A stretch of DNA of 5,873 nt from an uncultured Clostridia bacterium (GTDB lineage: Bacteria; Bacillota; Clostridia; Oscillospirales; Oscillospiraceae), in contig CANDEH010000126.1 in assembly GCA_947383645.1 (NCBI GenBank), forward strand, positions 1 through 5,873, in the 5' to 3' direction. The notes beneath the pieces are model-generated. The model worked only from the letters and a program-made list of their open reading frames with translations. It was not told the origin of the DNA and made no database searches. Below are positions 1 through 5,726 of this stretch, in pieces (positions within the stretch are counted from its first letter, which is position 1; each line of letters opens with the position of its first letter). The position numbers and the translations under genes are program-made.

Positions 1-1424
1 TTTTGATGCCCAGCATGGCCTCCTGGAGCTTCCGCTCCCGGGCCAGCTCCGCCGCTTCCGCTTCCTTTTTAGCTTGTGCGGCGGCATAGTCGGTGAACAG
101 GTCAAGCTGTTCCATGGCGGATTCGGCGGGGAGGTCGTTTTCATCCATCACCCGGTTGGCGGTGAGATTCATCCGCCGGATCAGCAGGTTTTTGTCCACA
201 ATTCGGTCATACAGCTCCAGGATCGCCGCCGTGATGCGTTTGGAGGAGGCGGTGTACTCCTCCAGGTTGGCGGTGCCGTGGGCGTGTTTGGGGATCTGCC
301 GTCCATAGCGGTCCGTCTTGACCTCGCCGTGGTACTGCTTCCGGCGCTCAGAATCCTGGAGGTTTTCAATGTCATAGCCTACCGTGAGGGTTAGTTGGTT
401 GGTCATCAGCCGCTGGCCTACCAAATCCAGGGCAAGCTGGTCCGCCATCTCCCAGGCCACCATCCGGGCCTTATCAAAGGAGTAGGGACAGGTGAGCACC
501 TGGCCGGAGCCGATGCTTTTCGTCTCGGGCTTGTACGCCTTGATGTCGGCCATAGCCACCGGCTCATACCCCCATGCATGATCCACCAATATCTCTGCGT
601 TCACACCGAACATTTTGTAAAGAAGCTCTTCATTATAATAGTCGGTTGGCTTGCCGATGGAGCACCGGGCAATATCCCCCATGGTGTAGAGCCCCTGTGC
701 CTCCAGCTTTTTGGCGTAGCCCGGTCCCACCCGCCAGAAGTCGGTGAGGGGGCGGTGGTCCCACAGCAGGCGACGGTAGCTCATCTCGTCCATGGCCGCG
801 ATACGAACGCCGCTCCTGTCCGGCTTGGTGTGCTTGGCCCAGATATCCATGGCCGCCTTCGCCAGATAGAGGTTGGTGCCAATGCCTGCCGTGGCGGTGA
901 TGCCGGTGGTGTCCAGCACATCCAGCACGATCTTCCGGGCCAGCTCCCTGGGGGTGAGCTTGTAGGTGGGCAGGTAGTTGGTCACGTCCATCAGCACTTC
1001 GTCGATGGAGTATGCGCTTATATCAGAAGGGGCCACATATTTCAAATAGACGTTATAAATTTTCGTACTCCATTCGATATAGTGGGCCATCCGGGGCGGG
1101 GCCACCAGGTAATCCAGGGCCAGCTCCGGGTGCTCTTTCACATCCGGGTCATGCCAGGAGGAGCCGGTGAACTGCCGCCCGGGCGCTTTCTGCTGACGCT
1201 GTGCGTTCACCTCCGCCACCCGCTGTACCACCTCGAACAGCCGCGCCCGGCCGGAGATGCCGTAGGCTTTCAGCGAGGGCGTCACCGCCAGACAGATGGT
1301 TTTATCAGTACGGCTCTTGTCCGCCACCACCAGATTGGTGGTCAGGGGGTCCAGCTTGCGCTCGATGCACTCCACGGAAGCGTAAAAGCTGCTGAGGTAT
1401 GGCAAAATAAACGCGCTCTTTCAT
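1..1424 (-). pseudogene. Y-family (UmuC/DinB-type) translesion DNA polymerase, frameshifted near its start, 3' end outside window
   Basis: Y-family polymerases copy damaged DNA at stalled forks. The frame is open from 1390 down to 1 and reads like the Clostridia polymerase of this class. It has SFYASVE near the N-terminus, then DKSRTDKTICLAV, the catalytic SIDEVLMD (Asp codon 1001-1003, Glu 998-1000), the helix-hairpin-helix-like TDFWRVGPGYAKKL, a little-finger region, and near the right end of the protein QLDLF (95-109), a classical sliding-clamp-binding motif. The natural start is ATG 1422-1424, with AAGGGGGG 8 bases upstream. It reads MKERVYFAI, then falls out of frame: ATA-C-CTC-AGC stands where ATA-GAC-CTC-AGC is expected. 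Two bases appear to be missing, and with them the first metal-binding Asp. The ATG frame ends after 39 codons. A TTG at 1403-1405 could start the main frame but has no good ribosome binding site and still lacks the Asp. This could be a real inactivation or a consensus error; there is no long homopolymer at the site. The family call is very sure, the pseudogene status less so. Confidence 0.88.
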
Positions 1425-1432
1425 ATCCGGCA

Positions 1433-1440
1433 CCCCCCTT
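1433..1440 (-). promoter_or_regulatory. Ribosome binding site of the polymerase
   Basis: AAGGGGGG on the minus strand lies 8 bases before ATG 1422-1424. It supports that ATG as the ancestral start, although the reading frame behind it is broken about nine codons later. Confidence 0.7.
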
Positions 1441-1464
1441 ACCATCGTCCCACAGTCCGAACTT

Positions 1465-1493
1465 ATTATACACTACGGAAAGCGGGCTGTCCA
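1465..1493 (-). promoter_or_regulatory. Sigma-70/SigA-type promoter of the polymerase
   Basis: On the minus strand, TGGACA (1493-1488, five of six matches to TTGACA) is followed by a 17-base spacer and a perfect TATAAT (1470-1465). Transcription would start near 1458 and leave a leader of about 35 bases. This is the best promoter in the window. Confidence 0.8.
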
Positions 1494-1501
1494 TATGTTC
1501 G
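1489..1501 (-). promoter_or_regulatory. Possible degenerate LexA (SOS) operator over the polymerase -35
   Basis: The minus strand reads CGAAC-ATAT-GGAC. The Firmicutes LexA box is of the form CGAAC-N4-GTTCG. The left half is perfect and the spacer has the right length and the preferred ATAT, but the right half is GGAC instead of GTTC. It overlaps the -35 hexamer, the expected place for an SOS repressor of a translesion polymerase. The imperfect half keeps this tentative. Confidence 0.4.
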
Positions 1502-1507
1502 ATTAAA

Positions 1508-1530
1508 ATAGGTGGACCCCCTCCACCTAT
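1508..1530. promoter_or_regulatory. Perfect 23-bp dyad between the divergent promoters, candidate operator
   Basis: ATAGGTGGA (1508-1516) and TCCACCTAT (1522-1530) are perfect inverted 9-base arms around CCCCC. The dyad lies between the two predicted transcription starts (about 1458 minus and 1563 plus), so neither promoter should transcribe it. That favours a protein-binding site over an RNA hairpin. Read on the minus strand it is followed by TTTTAA, so a weak terminator for antisense transcripts remains an alternative. Confidence 0.5.
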
Positions 1531-1547
1531 CCGCCTGCGCCCCGGCA

Positions 1548-1565
1548 TGGTACAATGGACTTGTA
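1548..1565 (+). promoter_or_regulatory. Extended -10 promoter of the PRTRC-like operon, with overlapping small dyad
   Basis: TGGTACAAT (1548-1556) is an extended -10 element (TGN plus TACAAT, five of six matches). No convincing -35 lies 16-19 bases upstream. TACAA-TGGAC-TTGTA (1551-1565) is a perfect 5-base inverted repeat covering the -10 and the expected start, and might bind a regulator. Transcription would begin near 1563, giving a leader of about 190 bases before the first operon gene. Confidence 0.5.
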
Positions 1566-1569
1566 TTTC

Positions 1570-1610
1570 AGGGCGGAGTAAGTTAGGGCGGAGTAAGCGA
1601 GGGAGGAACG
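1570..1610 (+). repeat. Direct repeat with 15-base period (two perfect copies, one degenerate)
   Basis: AGGGCGGAGTAAG occurs perfectly at 1570-1582 and 1585-1597. A degenerate third copy (AGGGAGGAACG) starts in phase at 1600. The array sits at the 5' end of the predicted leader. It could be an array of protein-binding sites on DNA, or repeated purine-rich GGA motifs in the leader RNA. A 15-base period does not match the helical turn, so neighbouring copies would face different sides of the DNA. Confidence 0.6.
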
Positions 1611-1683
1611 GCGTGGAAAGGGGTGAAGTCTGCCCTCCGCCGGACCGAAACGGCCTGGAAGAACAAAATATCAAGGACAAGAA

Positions 1684-1725
1684 GACTGTGAGTTGCCCCT
1701 GCGGGGCGGTTCACGGTCCTTTTTT
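1684..1725 (+). terminator. Intrinsic terminator in the operon leader, candidate attenuator
   Basis: The arms 1684-1699 and 1703-1718 pair over 16 positions, with four G-U wobbles and a core GCCCC/GGGGC around a three-base loop TGC. Six T follow at 1720-1725 after CC. The stem and T-tract have the form of a Rho-independent terminator. It lies between the predicted promoter and the gene start at 1754, so full termination would silence the operon. An upstream stretch (1620-1631) can pair with the left arm (1683-1699) and could act as an antiterminator. It might instead end a short leader RNA. Confidence 0.7.
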
Positions 1726-1737
1726 GTCCCCAAAAAC

Positions 1738-1745
1738 GAGAGGAG
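1738..1745 (+). promoter_or_regulatory. Ribosome binding site fixing the start of the JAMM gene
   Basis: GAGAGGAG lies 8 bases before ATG 1754. It decides this start over an in-frame GTG at 1613, whose extension would translate straight through the terminator hairpin, and over far longer in-frame extensions antisense to the polymerase. Confidence 0.8.
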
Positions 1746-1753
1746 CAAAAATC

Positions 1754-3154
1754 ATGAGTGAGCAGAGCGGATTCCCCTTTGGTGAAGTGTCCGACGGTGC
1801 CGGCTTGGATATCGACGCCATCTTCGGCGGCGCGTCCGGCGGTTCCGGCAGCGTAAACCCCTTTGAGTCGGCGTTGACCCAGCAGCCCGCGCCCATCCCG
1901 CAGGAGGCACCTCAGACAATAGCGCCCCAACCCGTGCCCCCGGTGGCACAACAGCCTGCGTTCCAGAATGTCCAGCCCATTCCACCCGCCCCGGCCCCGG
2001 TAGTACAGCCTGCCCCGGCCCCCGCGCCTGTGGCAACCCCGGCCCCGGCAGCACAGCCCCCGCTGGACATCGACCCCCTGGCCGCCGCCATGGCGGAGCA
2101 GGAGGCCAAGACCGAGCAGAAGGCGGCCAAGTCCCTGTTTGAGAAGGCCCCGGTGTTCCACTACGGCAGTGCCCGGGAGGACATCACCGACCCCGGCATG
2201 ACCTTCGAGGAACTTCGCATCGCCAAGTCGGCGGATTTCCCCGAGCTGGGCGAGGGCAAGAAGGTGTCCTGGACGGTGGAGTACGGCAAGACCGTGAAGC
2301 CCATCACCGACCCCAAGGGCACCACCATCGCCTCCGTCAAGTCGGAGATCGAAACCTCCAAGGCATTCCTGGACAACCTCAAGAAGGCCAAGGACAAGAA
2401 CCCGGACTGCCTGGTGAAGCCCAAGGTCACCGCCCAGAGCAAGGGCATCGCCGCCTACAAGGGGGTGTTCGCCTCCCTGGAGGAGGCCCGGGCGTCGGAC
2501 AAGACCATCTGCGCCATCCCCGGCGGGGACGGCAGGGTGTACGAGCTGCGGAAAAGCGAGCTGGGGGAGTTCATCGCCCCCAAGGACTGCGTGATCGACC
2601 TCCCTTCGGTTGTGGCCGGGTTTACCCCGGCCCTTCCGCTGGTGCCCATGGAGCTGCTGGCCCAGATCATCTCCTTCTTCCGCTGCTGCATGAGCGGCCC
2701 CGAGGAATTTGAGGCGCTGGCCCACATCTTCTGGGACAGGGAGGAGGAGAAATTTGTGGCGCACATCCCGAAACAGCGGGTGACCAAAGCCCACATTGAC
2801 GCCGACCTGACCCAGGATGACCTGCCGGAGGACCGCTACCTGCACTACATCGACATACACAGCCACAACAGCATGGAGGCCAAATTCTCCCGTGTGGACG
2901 ATGAGGATGAGCGGGCCACCCGGATCTACATTGTGGTGGGGCGGCTGGACAAGTTCTTCCCGGATATCACCGTGCGGATGTCCTGCGGCGGTGCTTACCT
3001 GACCCTGCCCCCCGGTTGCGTGCTGGAGAGTTTCGGCGCGGTGTTCCCCAGAGAGTGGCGCACCCAGGTGACGCTGTTGCGGAGGGAGGCCCTGCCGGTA
3101 CTGCGTCCGATGGCGGAAGCGCCGGCGGAGAAGCCGTGGGAGGATCGCCAATGA
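1754..3154 (+). CDS. JAMM/MPN metalloprotease, PRTRC protein A type, with probable embedded ubiquitin-like (PRTRC protein C-like) segment
   Basis: The product has 466 residues. JAMM proteases are zinc isopeptidases that cut ubiquitin-like proteins from their targets or mature them. The C-terminal third carries the full signature HxH-x7-SxxD as H369-S-H371, S379 and D382. A fitting upstream Glu is E320 in FEALAHIFWD, in the context known for PRTRC protein A (E-c-a-A-w-i-v-W-d), and the text after the motif (DDEDE, VVGRLDKF, VRMSCGGAY) also fits that family. Residues 45-115 form a Pro/Ala/Gln-rich linker. Residues 130-190 (VFHYG, TDPGMTFEELR, FPEL) resemble the small ubiquitin-like PRTRC protein C, which would make this a Ubl-JAMM fusion. 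That second call rests on family patterns recalled from memory. There is no signal peptide or membrane segment, so it should be cytoplasmic. The stop overlaps the next start (ATGA), which implies coupled translation with the E1-like gene. The JAMM call is sure, the fused Ubl probable. Confidence 0.87.
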   Translation: MSEQSGFPFGEVSDGAGLDIDAIFGGASGGSGSVNPFESALTQQPAPIPQEAPQTIAPQPVPPVAQQPAFQNVQPIPPAPAPVVQPAPAPAPVATPAPAAQPPLDIDPLAAAMAEQEAKTEQKAAKSLFEKAPVFHYGSAREDITDPGMTFEELRIAKSADFPELGEGKKVSWTVEYGKTVKPITDPKGTTIASVKSEIETSKAFLDNLKKAKDKNPDCLVKPKVTAQSKGIAAYKGVFASLEEARASDKTICAIPGGDGRVYELRKSELGEFIAPKDCVIDLPSVVAGFTPALPLVPMELLAQIISFFRCCMSGPEEFEALAHIFWDREEEKFVAHIPKQRVTKAHIDADLTQDDLPEDRYLHYIDIHSHNSMEAKFSRVDDEDERATRIYIVVGRLDKFFPDITVRMSCGGAYLTLPPGCVLESFGAVFPREWRTQVTLLRREALPVLRPMAEAPAEKPWEDRQ

Positions 3155-3927
3155 AGTTCTCCATGACCCGCCCGGTGAAGATCGTCATGCTGGGCGCGGG
3201 CGGCACCGGCGGGCACATCGCGCCCCACCTGTACCGGCTACTGTACTCCCTGAAGCGTCCGGTGCGGTTCATCCTCTGCGACGGCGACGTGGTGGAGGAG
3301 AAGAACCTGGTGCGGCAGAACTTCACCCCCGCCGACCAGGGGGAGAACAAGGCCAGGGTGCTGGCGGAGCGGTATTCCGCCGTGTTCGGCCTGGAGACGG
3401 AATATGTGCCCTCCTTCGTGGAGGATGAGGAGCAGCTTCGGACGCTGCTGACGCCCGAATACCATTTGATGCGGCTGCCCGGCCATGCCTACGGCGTGCG
3501 GGAGCCGGAGCAGGTCATCCTCATCGGCGCGGTGGACAACAACAAGTCCCGGCAGCTGTGCCACCGGGTGTTCTACCAGGCCAAGGAGCTGATCTACATC
3601 GACAGCGGCAACGGCGAGTTCACCGGCCAGGTGGTATGCGGCGTGCGCCGGGGCGGCAAGACCTACTACCCGCCCATCGGCATGGTCTACCCGGATGTGC
3701 TGGTGGAGACGGACAAGTTCCCCACGGAATTATCCTGCGCCGAGGCGTCGGTGTCGGCCCCCCAGAGCATGGCGGCCAACATCACGGCGGCCACGATAGT
3801 GGTGGACATGATCTACAACATTCTGGCCACGGGCAGCAGCACAGTGCGGAAGGTGACCTTTTCCACCCAGTCTGTCAACGTGCGGCCCGAGCTGCAAAAA
3901 ACAAACAGGAGGAAGAAAGCGGCATGA
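3151..3927 (+). CDS. E1-like ThiF family adenylyltransferase (PRTRC ThiF type)
   Basis: The product has 258 residues. E1-like ThiF/MoeB enzymes use ATP to adenylate the C-terminal glycine of a ubiquitin-like protein and often pass it on through a cysteine. Visible motifs, in order, are the Rossmann loop GAGGTGG (15-21), CDGDVVEEKNLVRQNF (43-58) with the ATP-contacting R55 and Q56, K67 in ENKA, and the AxDN motif with D129. A candidate active cysteine is C196 in LSCAEAS, followed by APQSMAANITAA. I see no paired CxxC zinc motifs like those of MoeB, and there is no E2-binding or large catalytic-cysteine domain, so this is the short bacterial form. The start ATG has GTGGGAGG 7 bases upstream and overlaps the JAMM stop. 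Its own stop overlaps the clamp start (ATGA). Its partner substrate is probably the ubiquitin-like segment in the upstream gene or one outside the window. The family call is very sure; the substrate is inferred. Confidence 0.93.
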   Translation: MKFSMTRPVKIVMLGAGGTGGHIAPHLYRLLYSLKRPVRFILCDGDVVEEKNLVRQNFTPADQGENKARVLAERYSAVFGLETEYVPSFVEDEEQLRTLLTPEYHLMRLPGHAYGVREPEQVILIGAVDNNKSRQLCHRVFYQAKELIYIDSGNGEFTGQVVCGVRRGGKTYYPPIGMVYPDVLVETDKFPTELSCAEASVSAPQSMAANITAATIVVDMIYNILATGSSTVRKVTFSTQSVNVRPELQKTNRRKKAA

Positions 3928-5027
3928 GAGCAACGGTAGACGCAAAGGCCTTTGTCCAGGCGCTGGACCGGGTGAGCGGCATCATCCGCAAATCGTCCAT
4001 CCCCGTCTTAAACGCCGTGCTGGTCCGCTTCGGGGACGGACATTGTACCCTGACCGCCACCAACATAGAAACCTATCTGTCTGCGGCGCTGCCCGCCCAG
4101 GGGGATGCATTCGCCTTTCTGCTGGACCGGCCCCGAGAGACCGCCCGGGCCTTCCGGCAGTTTGAGGGCGAGCTGACCCTGGAACAGACGGAGAAGGGCG
4201 AGGGCGACCGGCGGCGGATCACGCTGGCGCTGTCCTGCGGCCCCCGGGCCGCCGAGCTGCACCCGTTCCTGCCCGAGGATTTTCCCAGGGGCCCGAAGTG
4301 GGAGCCCCAGGAGGAGTTTACCGCCAACGCCGCAAGGCTGTACGCCCGGGTGGAGCGGGTGAAGTACGCGGCGGGTTTGCCGGAAAAAAACGATGCCCGC
4401 CCCTGCCGGAGCAAGGTGCAGTTCAGCGGAGCAAACGTTTATGCCGTGGACGGCTACCGCATGGCCTGGGACAGCGACCCGGAACTGGACGTGCCCCGGC
4501 CCTTCATGGCAGCCCCGGACGCGCTGGAGCATTTGAAGCTGTTCGGAAATCAGACGGTCTCCGTCCAGCTGGGGGAGCGGTTCGCCGCAGTGACCGGCGG
4601 CGTGACATCGCTGCTGTTCCGCCTGCCCGAGGGAGAGCTGCTGAACATAGACCGCGCCATCCCGGACAAGTTCAAAGCGGAGTTTCAGGTGTGCCCACAG
4701 GAGTTCCTAGCCGAGCTGAAGTACCTGAAGCAGTCCCTGCGGGGGAAGCGCGCCCATGTGGTGCGGTTCAGCGGCGGCAATTTGCTGTCCGAGAGCATGG
4801 GGGAGCGGTACGCCACAAAGGTCTCCGCAGACGGGTGCGGGGATGTGGAATTCGGGTTCAACCTGGACTACATGGCGGACGCCATGGAGCAGTTCAAAAA
4901 GGAGCCGTCTGTCACCGTGAAGGTCAGCGCCGGATCCCTGGGCCCCATCATCGTCGAGGCTGAGGGGCGGAATGACCGCGCCCTGGTGATGCCTTACAAT
5001 CTGAAGAAGGCCGGCATGGCGGCGTAA
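3924..5027 (+). CDS. DNA polymerase III beta subunit-like sliding clamp (accessory DnaN)
   Basis: The product has 367 residues, the usual length of a DnaN clamp with three repeated domains of about 120 residues. Sliding clamps encircle DNA as dimers and tether polymerases and repair proteins. Diagnostic stretches are SSIPVLNAVLVRF with DGHCTLTATNIE in domain 1 (compare TLPILGNLLL and LSLTGTDLE in E. coli DnaN), VYAVDGYRMAW in domain 2 (compare VATDGHRLA), and the C-terminal VMPYNL, which matches the VMPMRL end that lines the partner-binding pocket. The tail KKAGMAA extends slightly past the normal end. AGGAGGA (3907-3913) lies 10 bases before the ATG, which overlaps the stop of the E1-like gene. 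No replication-initiation genes are nearby, so this is probably an extra, element-borne clamp, not the chromosomal one. Whether it forms homodimers or mixes with the host clamp cannot be read from the sequence. Confidence 0.93.
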   Translation: MRATVDAKAFVQALDRVSGIIRKSSIPVLNAVLVRFGDGHCTLTATNIETYLSAALPAQGDAFAFLLDRPRETARAFRQFEGELTLEQTEKGEGDRRRITLALSCGPRAAELHPFLPEDFPRGPKWEPQEEFTANAARLYARVERVKYAAGLPEKNDARPCRSKVQFSGANVYAVDGYRMAWDSDPELDVPRPFMAAPDALEHLKLFGNQTVSVQLGERFAAVTGGVTSLLFRLPEGELLNIDRAIPDKFKAEFQVCPQEFLAELKYLKQSLRGKRAHVVRFSGGNLLSESMGERYATKVSADGCGDVEFGFNLDYMADAMEQFKKEPSVTVKVSAGSLGPIIVEAEGRNDRALVMPYNLKKAGMAA

Positions 5028-5051
5028 ATGAAGAAAAAGGAGAAAAACACG

Positions 5052-5621
5052 ATGAAAACAACCTATATCCCCAAGGGAATGGAAGTGTCCCACATGAGCC
5101 TTACCACTGAACACCTGGTGGTGGACGGCAGCCTGACCATCACCGGCACGCTCAAGGCCAAGACCATCAGCGGCCGGGGCTTTGTGGAGGCGGGTGCTGT
5201 CTCCGCTGGCGGCATCCGGGTGGACGATCTGAAGGCCGTGAGCGTCACCTGCAAGCGTTTGTGCGCCAAGCGGGCGGAGGCGTCCCAGATCTTCGCGTCG
5301 GAGGGCGTCGATGTGTCCTGCTTCCTGGGGGCGGACCGGGTGGTGACGCCTAAGCTCACCGTGGCCCTCAGCGATATCGACGAAGCGACGGCGGACGAAA
5401 CCATCCACCTGCCGCCGAAAAAGCGGGGCCTGCTCCGCTTCTGTCTGGCGTCCGCCCTGCGTGCGCTGTGGGTGCGGCTCACCGCGCCCAATGAGGATGA
5501 GGTGGTGGACGCCGAGTATGAGCCTGCGGATGGGCACAAGAATGTTTACCAAATCGGAGCCCAGCGCAACGGGTCCAATTTGGAGAGGAGGAGTGGCGAA
5601 ACGAATGAGCTTTCGGCGTAG
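5052..5621 (+). CDS. Bactofilin-like beta-helix protein, possibly membrane-tethered
   Basis: The product has 189 residues from ATG 5052, which has AAGGAG (5037-5042) 9 bases upstream. An ATG at 5028, right after the clamp stop, is in frame but lacks a good ribosome binding site. Residues 15-110 are a series of short beta-strand repeats rich in Val, Gly and Ala (HLVVDGSLTITGTLKAKTIS, then GGIRVDDLKAVSVTC, GVDVSC, DRVVTPKLTV), as expected for a right-handed beta-helix. The pattern resembles bactofilins, which polymerise into filaments and act as cytoskeletal scaffolds. Residues about 125-147 (KRGLLRFC, ALRALWVRL) form a basic amphipathic helix that could bind the membrane. Four cysteines lie in or near the fold. 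The acidic and polar C-terminal tail has no recognisable domain. The gene follows the clamp closely and shares its operon. An uncharacterised beta-helix protein other than bactofilin remains possible. Confidence 0.6.
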   Translation: MKTTYIPKGMEVSHMSLTTEHLVVDGSLTITGTLKAKTISGRGFVEAGAVSAGGIRVDDLKAVSVTCKRLCAKRAEASQIFASEGVDVSCFLGADRVVTPKLTVALSDIDEATADETIHLPPKKRGLLRFCLASALRALWVRLTAPNEDEVVDAEYEPADGHKNVYQIGAQRNGSNLERRSGETNELSA

Positions 5622-5670
5622 CCGGAAGCGAAGGATATGAAGCCCACGATGACGAAATTGCGGGCGAATT

Positions 5671-5704
5671 TGGAGGGTAGGGAGTGAGTGCTTCCTGCCC
5701 TCTG
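5671..5704 (+). other. Intercistronic stem-loop
   Basis: The arms 5671-5684 and 5691-5704 can pair over 14 positions, four of them G-U, around the loop TGAGTG. No T-tract follows, so it is not an intrinsic terminator. It ends 7 bases before the GAGGAGG of the next gene and could adjust RNA processing or the relative output of the two genes. Confidence 0.4.
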
Positions 5705-5726
5705 CTACATTGAGGAGGTCAAGAAA

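Noticed and set aside
1501..1530. Dyad 1508-1530 as an intrinsic terminator on the minus strand
   Set aside because: TTTTAA follows it on that strand, but no minus-strand gene ends there and it lies upstream of the polymerase promoter. An operator fits better.
395..1753. In-frame upstream extension of the JAMM gene to a 919-residue protein
   Set aside because: Most of the extension is antisense to the polymerase and has no ribosome binding site or family features. The strong site at 1738-1745 marks ATG 1754, and the extension would run through the terminator hairpin.
1613..1753. GTG start at 1613 with GGGAGG upstream, adding 47 residues to the JAMM protein
   Set aside because: The added residues are low in family features and span the terminator stem and T-tract. 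ATG 1754 has a better site. I cannot fully exclude a minor start.
1583..3151. 522-residue minus-strand open frame
   Set aside because: It is wholly antisense to the JAMM gene. It is rich in His, Gly, Arg and Leu, as expected from the complement of GC-rich coding sequence, and has no recognisable motif.
3558..3923. Upstream extension of the clamp into the E1-like gene
   Set aside because: The extra residues are a frame shadow of ThiF. DnaN homology and length begin exactly at ATG 3924 with AGGAGGA in front.
4298..4963. 221-residue plus-strand open frame inside the clamp gene
   Set aside because: It is an alternative-frame shadow of the clamp, Arg/Gly-rich and without motifs.
5028..5051. ATG 5028 as start of the beta-helix protein
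   Set aside because: It directly abuts the clamp stop but lacks a ribosome binding site, whereas AAGGAG is well placed for ATG 5052. The extra residues are only MKKKEKNT.
4707..5552. 281-residue minus-strand open frame across the clamp and beta-helix genes
   Set aside because: It is antisense to two well-supported genes, His/Gly/Arg-rich, with no motif or ribosome binding site.
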